A DNA stretch of 64,000 nt from Thermobacillus sp. ZCTH02-B1 (GTDB lineage: Bacteria > Bacillota > Bacilli > Paenibacillales > Paenibacillaceae). Of the stretch, positions 1 to 10,195 are shown piece by piece; positions within the stretch are counted from its first letter, which is position 1; each line of letters opens with the position of its first letter. The stretch lies in the NCBI RefSeq assembly GCF_002159085.1, contig NZ_LZRU01000019.1:124001-188000 (forward strand). Reading direction: 5' to 3'. The translations under genes and the position numbers were made by a program. Under the pieces are notes generated by a model that did not search any database, was not told the DNA's origin, and saw nothing but the letters and a program-made list of their open reading frames with translations.

Positions 1-130
1 CGCGGTCCGTCAGCGCCTCGCGCCCGATCGGCACGCGCGACAGCGGCGCGAGTTCGCTGCGGATCAGCCGCAGGATGGCCGGGGTGTCGCGGTGCGGACG
101 GTACGGACGGATCTTGCAGGCGTGGGCCAT
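1..130 (-). CDS. GNAT-like acetyltransferase, N-terminal fragment
   Basis: Read on the minus strand, an ATG at 130 opens a frame with no stop to the window edge, giving the first 43 residues of a protein. It begins MAHACKIRPYRPHRDTPAIL and continues with a short helix and an SELAPLSR stretch. The IRPYRPHRD start followed by a helix is the usual first strand and helix of GNAT N-acetyltransferases, so that family is inferred. The acetyl-CoA loop would lie outside the window and cannot be checked. A purine-rich AAGGGAGCGG lies just upstream of the start. The gene is divergent from ilvB. Confidence 0.45.
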   Translation of the reverse strand, partial: MAHACKIRPYRPHRDTPAILRLIRSELAPLSRVPIGREALTDR

Positions 131-463
131 GGCTTCCCGCTCCCTTGGTGTGTGCGCGTTCGCAGCCGGGGCGGCGCCGCCGCGCCGGCATACCATCGTA
201 TGCCGGACGGCCGGTGCGGGACCCGGCGGACGCTCCGGGGCGGGAGCGCGCGGCAGGGACGGGGCCGCCGGTCCGGCTGAGCGAAGGGGACAGGGTCACA
301 AAGAAAAGCGAGAAGGGGAATGCAGCGCGGTTGGGCGAGGAAGATGGGATCGGCGAGTCGCGGAAGACGACCGCGCCGCCGCGGAATGTGCGCCTTTTTC
401 GATGCGGGCGATCCGGTGCGACTTCGAATTCACTATCATTTTGGTTGAGCGACCGCGGGCATA
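131..463. other. Intergenic region between divergent genes
   Basis: This 333-base stretch separates the minus-strand GNAT start from the ilvB promoter. Several short open frames cross it, as expected at this GC content. None has a ribosome site or a recognisable product. I see no RNA gene or repeat here. Confidence 0.5.
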
Positions 464-492
464 TTGACGGGCACCCGGGGTGAGACTATAAT
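464..492 (+). promoter_or_regulatory. Sigma-A promoter of the ilv-leu operon
   Basis: A -35 box TTGACG (464-469) and a perfect -10 box TATAAT (487-492) are separated by 17 bases. Transcription would start near 499, just before the T-box leader. Confidence 0.8.
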
Positions 493-499
493 ATACGAT

Positions 500-850
500 A
501 AACGTTGAACCGCATATGTCATCGGCAATGATGAGGAGAAAGCGTTCAGGGCTCTTTCGTCCAGAGAGCGTGCGGAGTGTGCTGAGACCGGCGCCGAAAT
601 CCCTGTTGACGCGATGTCGCCTCGGAGCTGTTCCCTTGAACGACGTTGCTTAACGGATCCGGCGTCCAGTAGAGGGGATCGTCTGGCAAGCGTTACCCTG
701 CCCAAGGTCGGTTCGGCATTGCGAAGCCGGACTTGTACCTGCAGAGGCCCATCGCCGCGAGGCATGGGCAAATCAGGGTGGTACCACGGAAGTGTCAAGC
801 CTTTCGTCCCGGAGTGCGCTGCAGCGCATTTCGCGGCGGAAGGCTTTTTT
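500..850 (+). promoter_or_regulatory. T-box leader of ilvB
   Basis: The hallmark T-box AGGGTGGTACCACGG is at 775-789. Stem I features come before it: a GATGAGG-AGAA opening near 529-540, a CCAGAGAGCG element near 571-580 and a GUGCUGAGA segment near 578-586. Uncharged tRNA binding would stabilise the antiterminator and allow readthrough. In the presumed specifier loop (GAAAUCCC, 596-603) the codon AUC (Ile, 599-601) fits the operon. Aligning it to the pheS leader in this window, where UUC follows GAAA, would instead give UCC, so the specifier is not settled by eye. Confidence 0.88.
798..850 (+). terminator. T-box terminator before ilvB
   Basis: AAGCCTTTCGTC pairs, with a few G-U pairs, to GGCGGAAGGCTT. 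An inner GTGCGCTGCAGCGCAT hairpin lies between them, and six T residues follow at 845-850. This is the terminator half of the T-box switch. Confidence 0.75.
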
Positions 851-889
851 GCTGGATCAGAATGCAAGATGCAAGGGAGGAAGGGTCTG

Positions 890-2632
890 ATGAGCACGCA
901 ACCTGCCGCATTGCGCTCGAAGAACGAGCTGATCGAGAAGTGGTCCAAGCCGGAGGTCATCACCGGCTCGGAAATGCTGCTTCGCAGCCTGGTGCTGGAG
1001 GGCGTCGAGTGCGTATTCGGCTATCCGGGGGGCGCCGTGCTGTACATCTACGACGCCATGTACGGCTTCTCGGATTTCCACCACGTGCTGACGCGCCACG
1101 AGCAGGGGGCGATCCACGCGGCCGACGGCTACGCCCGCGCCACGGGCAAGGTCGGCGTCGTCATCGCGACGAGCGGTCCGGGCGCGACGAACCTCGTCAC
1201 CGGCATCGCGACGGCGTACATGGATTCGGTCCCGCTGGTCGTCATCACCGGCAACGTTCCGCGCAGCGCGATCGGCACGGACGCGTTCCAGGAAGCCGAC
1301 ATCGTCGGCATCACGATGCCGATCACGAAGCACAGCTATCTGGTCCGCAAGGCCGAGGATATTCCGCGCATCATCCGCGAGGCGTTCCACATCGCGAGCA
1401 CCGGCCGCCGGGGTCCGGTCCTGATCGACATCCCGAAGGACGTCTCGGCGGAGAAGGGGCTGTTCAAGCCGGTCACCGAAGTGAACCTGCGCGGTTACAA
1501 TCCGACGATCGTGCCGAACAAGCTGCAAATCGAGAAGCTGCTGAAGGCGATCGCCGAAGCGAAGCGGCCCGTCGTGCTCGCCGGCGGCGGCGTCATCGCC
1601 TCGGGCGCGCATGAGGAGCTGCTCCGGTTCATCGAGACGACGCAGATTCCGATCACGACGACGCTGCTCGGCCTCGGCGGCTTCCCGAGCGGCCACGAGC
1701 TGTGGATGGGCATGCCGGGCATGCACGGCACCTACACGGCGAACAAGGCGATTCAGGGGGCGGACCTCCTGATCAACATCGGCGCCCGCTTCGACGACCG
1801 GGTGACGATGAAGGTGCAGGGCTTCGCGCCGAACGCGAAGATCGCCCACATCGACATCGACCCGGCGGAGATCGGCAAGAACGTGCCGACCGACATCCCG
1901 ATCGTCGGCGACGTCAAGAAGGTGCTCGAGCTCCTGAACCGCGAGGCGAAGCGGACCGATCAGGCCGACGAATGGCGCGCGCAGATTGCGGCCTGGAAGC
2001 GGGAAATGCCGCTCCGCTACGAAGATTCGGACACCGAGCTCAAGCCGCAATGGGTCATCGAGATGATCTACGAGACGACGAAGGGCGACGCGATCGTGAC
2101 GGCGGACGTCGGCCAGCATCAGATGTGGGTCGCCCAATACTACAAGTTCAACAAGCCGCGCTCCTGGATCACGTCGGGCGGCCTCGGCACGATGGGCTTC
2201 GGCTTCCCGTCGGCGATCGGCGCCCAGATGGCGCATCCGGACCGGACGGTCGTCTCGATCAACGGCGACGGCGGCATGCAGATGTGCGCCCAGGAGCTCG
2301 CGGTCTGCGCGATCAACAACATTCCGGTCAAGGTCGCGATCATCAACAACCAGGTGCTCGGCATGGTGCGGCAGTGGCAGGAGATCATCTATGACGAGCG
2401 ATACAGCCACATCGACCTCGCCGGCAGTCCGGACTTCGTCAAGCTGGCCGAAGCCTACGGCGTGCGCGGATTCCGCGCGACGAACAAGGCGGAGGCGCGG
2501 GAAGCGTGGGAGAAGGCGCTCAGGCATGACGGTCCGGCCGTTGTCGAGTTTGTCGTCAGCAAGTACGAGAACGTCTACCCGATGGTCACCCAGGGCAGCA
2601 CACTCGACGACATGATTCTGGGGGATGCGTGA
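890..2632 (+). CDS. ilvB: Acetolactate synthase, large subunit
   Basis: The 580-residue enzyme condenses two pyruvates (or pyruvate and 2-oxobutyrate) to acetohydroxy acids, the first common step to Val, Leu and Ile. It is a thiamine-diphosphate enzyme with FAD. The PYR domain carries VFGYPGGAV and the catalytic glutamate in [12 protein letters not shown] (Glu71). The C-terminal domain carries the TPP motif GDGG...INN from about residue 460. The reading frame is open upstream through the T-box. The start at 890 is chosen because GGGAGG lies 9 bases before it and because [18 protein letters not shown] gives the normal family length. The gene is followed one base later by ilvH, so the two subunits are co-translated. 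Confidence 0.95.
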   Translation: MSTQPAALRSKNELIEKWSKPEVITGSEMLLRSLVLEGVECVFGYPGGAVLYIYDAMYGFSDFHHVLTRHEQGAIHAADGYARATGKVGVVIATSGPGATNLVTGIATAYMDSVPLVVITGNVPRSAIGTDAFQEADIVGITMPITKHSYLVRKAEDIPRIIREAFHIASTGRRGPVLIDIPKDVSAEKGLFKPVTEVNLRGYNPTIVPNKLQIEKLLKAIAEAKRPVVLAGGGVIASGAHEELLRFIETTQIPITTTLLGLGGFPSGHELWMGMPGMHGTYTANKAIQGADLLINIGARFDDRVTMKVQGFAPNAKIAHIDIDPAEIGKNVPTDIPIVGDVKKVLELLNREAKRTDQADEWRAQIAAWKREMPLRYEDSDTELKPQWVIEMIYETTKGDAIVTADVGQHQMWVAQYYKFNKPRSWITSGGLGTMGFGFPSAIGAQMAHPDRTVVSINGDGGMQMCAQELAVCAINNIPVKVAIINNQVLGMVRQWQEIIYDERYSHIDLAGSPDFVKLAEAYGVRGFRATNKAEAREAWEKALRHDGPAVVEFVVSKYENVYPMVTQGSTLDDMILGDA

Positions 2633-2633
2633 G

Positions 2634-3116
2634 ATGGAAAGGCACACGATCTCGATTCTCGTCAACAACCAGCCCGGCGTGCTGCAGCGCGTCGCCGGCC
2701 TGTTCGGCCGGCGCGGCTTCAATATCGAGAGCATCACGGTCGGCGAGAGCGAAGAGCCCGGCCTGTCCCGGATGGTCATCGTGACGACCGGGGACGACAA
2801 GACGATCGAGCAGATCGGCAAGCAGCTTTACAAGCTCATTGACGTGATCAAGGTGGTCGATCTGAGCGAGAGCCCGATGGTCGCGCGGGAGCTCGCCCTC
2901 ATCAAGGTGCACGCGGAGCCCGCGCATCGGCCGGAAATTCTCGGCGTCGTCGAGACGTTCCGGGCTTCCGTCGTCGACATCGGCGCCTCGACGATGATCG
3001 TCCAGGCCGTCGGCGACTCGGACAAGATCGACGCGATCATCGAACTGCTCAAGCCGTATGGCATCCGCGAACTGAGCCGGACGGGCGTAACGGCGATGAC
3101 CCGCGGCACCCGGTGA
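2634..3116 (+). CDS. ilvH: Acetolactate synthase, small (regulatory) subunit
   Basis: A 160-residue subunit that binds the large subunit, raises its activity and confers valine feedback inhibition. An N-terminal ACT domain (about residues 4-76) starts with HTISILVNNQPGVLQRVAGL, and a second ACT-like domain follows (about 85-160). The length matches the family. The start at 2634 lies one base after the ilvB stop. An in-frame ATG at 2625 overlaps ilvB but gives only three extra residues, and GGGGG is better spaced for 2634. A 154-base gap to ilvC contains no terminator that I can see. Confidence 0.93.
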   Translation: MERHTISILVNNQPGVLQRVAGLFGRRGFNIESITVGESEEPGLSRMVIVTTGDDKTIEQIGKQLYKLIDVIKVVDLSESPMVARELALIKVHAEPAHRPEILGVVETFRASVVDIGASTMIVQAVGDSDKIDAIIELLKPYGIRELSRTGVTAMTRGTR

Positions 3117-3228
3117 GCGGCCCGGGCCGGCACGGACCGCGGCGGAGATCGGCCCCGGTCCCGCGTTCGCCGATTTTTCCGCGGCTTCGTCCGATTTGGG
3201 GGATGCAACCTGCGGAAAGATGCGGTAA

Positions 3229-4263
<1,035 letters not shown>

Positions 4264-4310
4264 TGCACGCGATCATGAAATAAAATGATAATCAAGGAAA
4301 GGACGAAACG

Positions 4311-4344
4311 GCGCCTTGCCTGCGCGTCCGCGCGGGCAAGGCGC
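4311..4344 (+). other. Strong hairpin between ilvC and leuA
   Basis: GCGCCTTGCC (4311-4320) pairs with GGCAAGGCGC (4335-4344), and the intervening GCGCG/CGCGC bases can extend the stem. No T-run follows, so it is more likely an mRNA-stability or processing element than a terminator. It shares the 14-mer GCGCGGGCAAGGCG with the tandem repeat at 27046. Confidence 0.55.
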
Positions 4345-4425
4345 GCCGTGCTGTCCGGAAGCGTTCGGCCCCGCGGCAGACGACGGGCGGCAACCTGATG
4401 CAGGCGGGCGCCATGGAGGTGCACT

Positions 4426-5970
4426 ATGCGGAAAATTTACATTTTCGACACGACGCTCCGGGACGGCGAGCAGACGCCGGGCGTCAATCTGAACACGCAG
4501 GAGAAGGTCGAGATCGCGCTGCAGCTCGAGAGGCTGGGCGTCGACCGGATCGAAGCCGGCTTCCCGGCCGCCTCGCCCGGCGACCTGGCCGCCGTGAACG
4601 CGGTCGCGCGGGCGGTCAGAAACGCGACGATCGTCGGCCTGTCCCGTTCGCGCACGCAGGACATCGATGCGGTTCGGGAAGCGCTTCAGGGCGCGGAAGA
4701 CGCGTGCATTCACCTGTTCCTCGCGACATCGCCGATCCACCGCGAGCACAAGCTGCGGATGACGAAGGAACAGGTGCTGGAGACGGCCGAGGCGGCGATC
4801 CGGTACGCGAAGAGATATTTCAGCAAAATCGAGTTCTCGCCGGAGGACGCCGGCCGCACCGAGCTGGACTTCCTGTGCGAAGTGGTGGCGATGGCGATCC
4901 GCGCGGGCGCGACCGTCATCAACATACCGGATACGGTCGGCTACATGACGCCGCTCGAGTTCGGCAACATCTTCAAGACGCTGCGGGAGAAGGTGCCGGG
5001 CATCGAGAACATCCAGCTCAGCGCCCATTGCCATGACGACCTCGGCATGGCGACGGCCAACTCCCTCGCCGCCATCGAGAACGGCGCCGACCAGATCGAG
5101 GGCACGATCAACGGCATCGGCGAGCGGGCGGGCAACACCGCGATCGAGGAAGTCGCGCTGGCGCTGGAGACGCGCTTCAACCACTACCAGGCGAAGACGA
5201 CGCTGAACCTGAAGGAGATCGCGCGCACGAGCCGGCTCGTCAGCAAGCTGACGGGCATGCCCGTTCCGGCCAACAAGGCGATCGTCGGCGCGAACGCGTT
5301 CGCCCACGAATCGGGCATTCACCAGGACGGCATGCTCAAGGAGAAGTCGACGTACGAGATCATCTCGCCGGAGACGATCGGCCTCGTCGAATCGAAGCTC
5401 GTCCTCGGCAAGCACTCCGGCCGCCACGCGTTCCGCGAGAAGCTGATCGATCTCGGCTACGATCTGGATGAAGAAGCGCTCAACCGCGCGTTCGCGAAGT
5501 TCAAGGATCTCGCGGACCGGAAGAAGCGGGTGAGCGACGAGGACATCCGGGCGCTGATCGAGGAGAAGATCGTCGAGACGCCGGAAGTGTACCGGCTCGA
5601 GAAGCTTCGGGTTTCGTTCGAAAGCGATTCGGTGCCCACGGCGTATGTCGCGATCCACGTGCAGGGCGAAGGCGTCCGGGAACAGCGCGCCGAAGGCAAC
5701 GGCTCGGTCGACGCGATCTACAACGCGATCGACGCGCTGACCGGCGAGGAGGTCGAGCTGGAGGACTACGCGATCAAGTCGGTATCGCAGGGCAAGGACG
5801 CGCTCGGCGAAGTACACGTCGTGCTCGCGCAGAACGACGTGTCGGCGCAGGGCCGGGGCCTCAGCACCGACATTCTCGAGGCGAGCGCCCGCGCGTACAT
5901 CGACGCCCTGAACCGGCTGATCGAACGGCGCAAGTCGCCGCGGCGGCGCGACCGGATGAGCCTGATTTGA
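4426..5970 (+). CDS. leuA: 2-isopropylmalate synthase
   Basis: This enzyme condenses 2-oxoisovalerate with acetyl-CoA, the committed step to leucine. It has 514 residues, the usual bacterial length. The DRE-TIM barrel starts with [14 protein letters not shown] (residues 6-19). The metal-binding [11 protein letters not shown] is near residue 203 and the [13 protein letters not shown] signature near 229. The C-terminal third is the LeuA dimer/allosteric domain that binds leucine ([19 protein letters not shown]). GGAGGTG precedes the ATG. A terminator follows, so leuB and leuCD are encoded elsewhere. Confidence 0.95.
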   Translation: MRKIYIFDTTLRDGEQTPGVNLNTQEKVEIALQLERLGVDRIEAGFPAASPGDLAAVNAVARAVRNATIVGLSRSRTQDIDAVREALQGAEDACIHLFLATSPIHREHKLRMTKEQVLETAEAAIRYAKRYFSKIEFSPEDAGRTELDFLCEVVAMAIRAGATVINIPDTVGYMTPLEFGNIFKTLREKVPGIENIQLSAHCHDDLGMATANSLAAIENGADQIEGTINGIGERAGNTAIEEVALALETRFNHYQAKTTLNLKEIARTSRLVSKLTGMPVPANKAIVGANAFAHESGIHQDGMLKEKSTYEIISPETIGLVESKLVLGKHSGRHAFREKLIDLGYDLDEEALNRAFAKFKDLADRKKRVSDEDIRALIEEKIVETPEVYRLEKLRVSFESDSVPTAYVAIHVQGEGVREQRAEGNGSVDAIYNAIDALTGEEVELEDYAIKSVSQGKDALGEVHVVLAQNDVSAQGRGLSTDILEASARAYIDALNRLIERRKSPRRRDRMSLI

Positions 5971-6051
5971 AAGACGGGCGCGGCCGGATCGGCGGCGTCC
6001 GGGCGGATCGGCGACCCGAACGTCGCCTTCATGAAGCAAGGAAAGCGGACG

Positions 6052-6079
6052 GGGGCTGCCTGCGGGCGGCCCCTGTTTT
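6052..6079 (+). terminator. Terminator of the ilv-leu operon
   Basis: GGGGCTGCC (6052-6060) pairs with GGCGGCCCC (6065-6073) around a 4-base loop, followed by TGTTTT. The rest of the 5971-6353 gap holds no credible gene. Confidence 0.8.
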
Positions 6080-6353
6080 GATTCGCGCAAAACGCGGAGC
6101 GGCTCGATGACGGTCTGCCTGTTCGCTCCGTCGAAGCCGGATTGTGAAGGCATCACCGTTTTCAATCCGTGCTGCGACACGATCCTGCAGCCCCTCCCCG
6201 GGCGGTGTGAAGCAGAAGCCAGTTGCCCGTCCCTCCTGATTTTTGGGCGGGGCGGTGCAGGAATTCGGACTTTCCGCGCCGAATACAATGTGTCAAAGAA
6301 AATGCCGGCCTTACGGGCAAGGATCCGGCCCGGCCGAATCGGAGGTGACGGCG

Positions 6354-6779
6354 ATGAGCTTCTGCTGCGGCGCGAGCATGATCGGCACGCGGGGCACGAT
6401 GAAGTATTACCGCACGTTCATCCACAACGTGCCGATTCTGTTCTGTCCGGTCTGCCATCGTGTGGAAGTGCATCATCTGGTCGAACGGGAATACGAGCTG
6501 CTCGCGGAATACGCGCACGGGGACGGCGCCTCCGAGGTCGATTTCCGCGATTATGTCGATCAGGAGCGCGAGGAGCTGCTCGCCAACTGCGTGAATCACG
6601 AAGACGAGGATCCGATGGAGATCGTGCTGAACCAGATCGACATGGCGCTCGATTTGCTGGCGTTTGCAAAGCAGATCGGCGATCAGGAGTGGGAAGAACA
6701 GTTGAAGCGGCGCCTCGTCGTCCTGAACAACCGGCGCAACAAGCTGGCGCAGCGGCGGCCGAGCGGTCGGCGGACGTGA
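6354..6779 (+). CDS. Small zinc-finger protein, YgiT/YokU-like
   Basis: A 141-residue protein of unknown role. The N-terminus MSFCCGASMIGTRG and the later FCPVCHRVEVH supply two cysteine pairs (CC near residue 4, CPVC near 30), like the YgiT-type zinc-finger seen in MqsA-like and YokU-like proteins. The remainder is acidic and helical (DYVDQEREELLANCVNHEDE) and then basic at the end. The start at 6354 has GGAGGTG 7 bases upstream. The in-frame extension to 6243 lacks a ribosome site. It is monocistronic, with a strong terminator just after it. No toxin partner is adjacent. Confidence 0.75.
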   Translation: MSFCCGASMIGTRGTMKYYRTFIHNVPILFCPVCHRVEVHHLVEREYELLAEYAHGDGASEVDFRDYVDQEREELLANCVNHEDEDPMEIVLNQIDMALDLLAFAKQIGDQEWEEQLKRRLVVLNNRRNKLAQRRPSGRRT

Positions 6780-6794
6780 TCACGGAACATCATG

Positions 6795-6825
6795 ACAGCC
6801 TCCCGCAAGGAGGCTGTTGTTTTTT
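6795..6825 (+). terminator. Intrinsic terminator
   Basis: ACAGCCTCC (6795-6803) pairs perfectly with GGAGGCTGT (6809-6817) around CGCAA, and a T-rich run follows. It isolates the zinc-finger gene from sigI. Confidence 0.9.
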
Positions 6826-6863
6826 TGCCGAACCGTAGCGGAAACGATGCGTTTTTGCGCCAT

Positions 6864-6894
6864 ACCCCCCGAAAATTGGACAATCCCGCGAATA
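6864..6894 (+). promoter_or_regulatory. Possible SigI-type autoregulatory promoter
   Basis: ACCCCCC (6864-6870) and CGAATA (6889-6894) lie about 100-130 bases before sigI, 18 bases apart. From memory, SigI promoters carry a C-rich -35 element and a CGAA -10 element, and sigI genes are usually autoregulated. No sigma-A promoter is obvious here. Confidence 0.4.
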
Positions 6895-6996
6895 TTGTCT
6901 GAACGAGACGAAAGCCGCGACGCATGTTGTCGGCTTCACATTTCCCGAGGCCTGGCGATCCGAAGGCATGCGGCCCGGACCGTCAGGCGGTCAGAG

Positions 6997-7818
6997 GTGA
7001 AGCGATTGATCCTCTTGTTGATCAAGCGGCTGTTCGGCAGATCCGGAGACGGCCGTGCGCGGGACGGCGCGCAGGAGCCGCCGGAGAAGATCGTGGCCCG
7101 CATCCGGGCCGGGGACGAGAGGCTCCGCGAATCGTTCATCGCGGACTACGGCCCCTACATCGCCCGGACGGCGAGCCGATTTTGCAAGCGATACATCGAT
7201 CCGTCACGCGACGACGAATACAGCATCGCCCTTGCGGCGTTCAACGAGGCGATCGACGGCTATGACGGCACCGCGGGAAAATCGTTTCTCGGCTTCGCCG
7301 AAACCGTCATCCGCCGGCGTCTGATCGACCATATCCGCCGGGAACAGCGGCATGCCCGGGCGCTGCCGATGAGCGCGTTCGAGGACGATCCGGCCGGCGA
7401 ATCGCCGCTCAACGCGGTGGAGACGGCGGGCGCGCTCGATGCGTACGCCTCCGAGAACCTCCGCGAATCGCGCCGGCTCGAGATCGAAGCGCTGGCCGAG
7501 CGCCTTGCGCGCTGCGGCATCACGTTTGCCGATCTTGCGGACCGGTCTCCCCGGCATGCCGACTCCCGCGCCCTGCTGCTCGGCATCGGCGCCGCGCTGG
7601 CGAGCCGGCCGGAGCTCATGGAGGCCATGGAGCGGCACGGCCGCCTGCCGATCAAGGAACTGATGGAGTGCTGCCGGGTGTCGCGCAAGACGCTCGAGCG
7701 GAACCGGAAATACATCATGGCGACGGCCCTGATCCTGTCGGGAGACTATCCGCTGCTCAAGTCCTATTTGCTGCCGGCGCTGAGGGAAGCGGCGGCGTCG
7801 AGGGAGGTGGGATCGTGA
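6997..7818 (+). CDS. sigI: RNA polymerase sigma factor SigI
   Basis: A 273-residue alternative sigma factor that in Bacillus responds to heat and cell-wall state, and in cellulolytic clostridia responds to polysaccharides through RsgI. The sigma-2 region matches SigI closely: SFIADYGPYIARTASRFCKRYI, then DDEYSIALAAFNEAIDGYD and a KSFLGFAETVIRRRLIDHIR helix. The C-terminal region ends with KELMECCRVSRKTLERNRKYI, the SigI-C helix-turn-helix. The GTG at 6997 is chosen because VKRLILLLIKRLFG matches the usual SigI N-terminus, although its ribosome site (CAGAGG) is weak. It overlaps rsgI by four bases (GTGA), so the pair is translationally coupled. Confidence 0.9.
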   Translation: MKRLILLLIKRLFGRSGDGRARDGAQEPPEKIVARIRAGDERLRESFIADYGPYIARTASRFCKRYIDPSRDDEYSIALAAFNEAIDGYDGTAGKSFLGFAETVIRRRLIDHIRREQRHARALPMSAFEDDPAGESPLNAVETAGALDAYASENLRESRRLEIEALAERLARCGITFADLADRSPRHADSRALLLGIGAALASRPELMEAMERHGRLPIKELMECCRVSRKTLERNRKYIMATALILSGDYPLLKSYLLPALREAAASREVGS

Positions 7819-9791
7819 GAAAGGGAATTGTCATGGCCGAAGGCCGCCGCGGCCCCGTCGTGCTGACGCCGGACGGCGAGTTCCTGGAGCTGCCCGGCCT
7901 TGACGGGGTGGTCGGGGAGGAAATCGCGTTTGCGCCTTCCGTCCGCCGGACGGCTGCGCGCAGACGGCTCCTGTTTTCCGCCTCCGCGGCCGCCTTCCTG
8001 CTGCTGATCGCGGTCGGCCTGGCAAGGCTTCCGGTCTTCGGCGGCCCGCAGATCGCGGCCTATGTGGCGATCGACATCAATCCGAGCGTCGAGATCGGCG
8101 TGGACCGGAAACTCGACGTCGTCGAACTCCATGCGCTCAATCCGGAGGGCGCGAGGGTGATCGAGGGCGTCGCCTACCGGAAGCGGCCGGTCGGCGAGGT
8201 GGCGGCGGAGATCATCCGCAATGCGGAGGCGGCCGAGTATTTGCGGGACGGCGGCGAAGTGTTCGTCACGAGCATGGCGGCGGACGGCGTCGGCGAACGG
8301 TTCGAGGAGGAACTGGTGCGGGAGATCGACCGGGCCGTTCATGCGGCGGCGCTGCACCCCGGCGGAGAGCCGGAGGACGGGGAGGGCGCGGCCGCATCTT
8401 CCGGCGGGGCGGGACCCGATTCCGGAAAGGAAGGCCTGGAGGATGCCGGAAAGGACCGGGGAGCGGACGGGGCGAAGGCGATTCCCGGAGCGGGTTCCGG
8501 ATCGGGAGGCACAGCGGCGCATCCCGGAGCGGGACCGGACGGGACCAGGGCGCAATCCGGATCGAACGCCGGAACGGCAAAACCGGGGCCGGCCGCCGGC
8601 GGCGCGGCTCCGAAACGCGAGCCGGCTTCGTCATCCGGGCGGGACATCGCGGTGACGATCGTCCGTGCGCCCGGCGAGCTGCGGGAGACGGCGAAGGCGA
8701 ACGGCGTTTCGCCGGGCAAGATGGCGGTCTATCTGCTGGCGGAGAAGCGGGGACTGCCGATCAAGCTGGACGATCTGAAGCAGGGTTCGATCCGTCAGGC
8801 GGTCGAACCGTACGGCGGTCTGGCCGGCTTGCTCGGCGACGGGAATTCGGGTGAAGATCGGAAGCGCGAGCTTGCCGAATTGCTGGCGAAGGAAGCGGCC
8901 GCGAAGGCGCGGGACAAGGCCGCAGACGCGTCCGGCGGCAAGAAGGCGGCGGGCGGCAAGGAACCGTCGGGCGGCAAGAAAGCCGCGGCGGACGGAGGAA
9001 AGGACAAGACGGCGGTTGCCAAGAAGACCGCGGCGGACGGCGGCAAGGACAGGACGGGGGCCGCCGGCAGGAAGCCCGCGGCGGATGACGGAAAGCGAGC
9101 ACCGTCGGATAACGGGAGGAAAGCGCCGGCGGTCGACGGGAAGAACGCGTCCGCGGCCACGGGCAGGAAGGCCGGGGCGAACGGCTCGAAAAACGCGTCA
9201 TGGACCGCCGGCAAGAAGTCCGCAACGGAAGACGGAAAGAAACCATCTCCGGATAAAGGGAAGAAGACGTCGGCAGACGACGGACCCCGGTTTTGGAAGG
9301 CCCCCGGCGGCAGGCTGACGCCGGTGCCCGCGGGCAAGGTTTCGGCCGCCGACGGGAAGGCCCCGGCGGGAGCCGGCGGCCGGGATGACCGGGAGCCGCG
9401 GCGGAGCCTGACGGAGCCCGGGCCGGTTCAGCGGCGCGAGGTGCATGACCGCCGTGACCGGCGGGAAGAAGAGCCCCGGAAGAATGGTGGGCAGGACCGC
9501 ATGTGGCAAGTTCCGGGATCGCCGCAGGATTGGATGCGGCGGGTACCGGACTTGTCCCGGAACGATGCGGGACGACGGGAGCAGGCGTCGCAGCGGAGGA
9601 GCGCGGGCCGGGAGACGGAGATCGCCCATGCGTCGATCCGCCCGCCCCTCGACCGGCAGGAGCGGATCCGGAAGCAACCGCAAGGCCAGCGGCAGGATCC
9701 GCGGCAGGACCGGCTGCAGGAAACGGAGAAGCGCGACCGGCAGGTCCGGGGACAGGAAGCGCCCGCACGATGGCAGGAACGGAAGCGGTAG
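7815..9791 (+). CDS. rsgI: Anti-sigma-I factor RsgI with long basic low-complexity tail
   Basis: A membrane protein of about 658 residues that would hold SigI inactive until an outside signal is sensed. The N-terminal RsgI_N domain (1-45) binds SigI. One membrane helix lies at about 52-72 (LLFSASAAAFLLLIAVG). The conserved extracytoplasmic segment AYVAIDINPSVEIGVDRKL follows (about 82-100). After about residue 175 the protein turns into Gly/Ala/Asp and then Lys-rich repeats (GGKKAA, DGGKDK), and it ends in a Gln/Arg-rich tail. No carbohydrate-binding module is visible, unlike clostridial RsgI. The GTG start overlaps the sigI stop, with GGGAGG upstream. Confidence 0.88.
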   Translation: MRKGIVMAEGRRGPVVLTPDGEFLELPGLDGVVGEEIAFAPSVRRTAARRRLLFSASAAAFLLLIAVGLARLPVFGGPQIAAYVAIDINPSVEIGVDRKLDVVELHALNPEGARVIEGVAYRKRPVGEVAAEIIRNAEAAEYLRDGGEVFVTSMAADGVGERFEEELVREIDRAVHAAALHPGGEPEDGEGAAASSGGAGPDSGKEGLEDAGKDRGADGAKAIPGAGSGSGGTAAHPGAGPDGTRAQSGSNAGTAKPGPAAGGAAPKREPASSSGRDIAVTIVRAPGELRETAKANGVSPGKMAVYLLAEKRGLPIKLDDLKQGSIRQAVEPYGGLAGLLGDGNSGEDRKRELAELLAKEAAAKARDKAADASGGKKAAGGKEPSGGKKAAADGGKDKTAVAKKTAADGGKDRTGAAGRKPAADDGKRAPSDNGRKAPAVDGKNASAATGRKAGANGSKNASWTAGKKSATEDGKKPSPDKGKKTSADDGPRFWKAPGGRLTPVPAGKVSAADGKAPAGAGGRDDREPRRSLTEPGPVQRREVHDRRDRREEEPRKNGGQDRMWQVPGSPQDWMRRVPDLSRNDAGRREQASQRRSAGRETEIAHASIRPPLDRQERIRKQPQGQRQDPRQDRLQETEKRDRQVRGQEAPARWQERKR

Positions 9792-10195
9792 CGGGCGACG
9801 AGCCGGGGACGTACCGGGAGCAGGGGGAGCTGCGGAAGCATCGGAAGCGGGGACAACCGGAAGCCGGGTGAACCATGCGGCATCGGGCCTGCAGGGCCGG
9901 ACGACCGGCCGCGGGGACCCAGGCGGATCGCCGCGGCCGGCGGCTTCCCCGTCGGTTCCGCCGGTACGAATTTCCTGCCGATCTGAGCGGTCCGGACCAT
10001 CGGCGGAATCGACAAAGTCTTCGGTTGACACGTTGTCACGCCCGTCTCTATGATTAGGATACCGGGGTTTTCCAACCATGGAATCTTTGCACATCCGCGA
10101 GTCAACGGCGGAGGCGATGGCATTTGCACGGAAGGATGCGTCAGGCAGCGCCCCCGGTCCGGACGTTCCGTCCTGAGCGCGGAGGAGGCGATCGA
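9792..10195. other. Intergenic region with kinase promoter
   Basis: The 404 bases between rsgI and the kinase gene hold a clear sigma-A promoter (listed separately) and otherwise only shadow frames. No terminator is visible after rsgI. Confidence 0.5.
10025..10054 (+). promoter_or_regulatory. Sigma-A promoter of the kinase gene
   Basis: A perfect TTGACA (10025-10030) and TATGAT (10049-10054) are separated by 18 bases, about 140 bases before the kinase start. Confidence 0.75.

Noticed and set aside
857..2821. Minus-strand open frame of 654 codons
   Set aside because: Antisense shadow of ilvB-ilvH with biased composition and no ribosome site.
4273..6288. Minus-strand open frame of 671 codons
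   Set aside because: Antisense shadow of leuA; Arg/Asp/Val-rich with no recognisable domain.
6354..6779. Antitoxin of an MqsR/MqsA-like pair
   Set aside because: The zinc-finger resembles that group, but there is no toxin gene and no helix-turn-helix; the gene is bounded by a terminator.
9198..10094. Minus-strand frame of 298 codons over the rsgI tail
   Set aside because: Arg/Pro-rich shadow of the low-complexity rsgI end, with no start signals.
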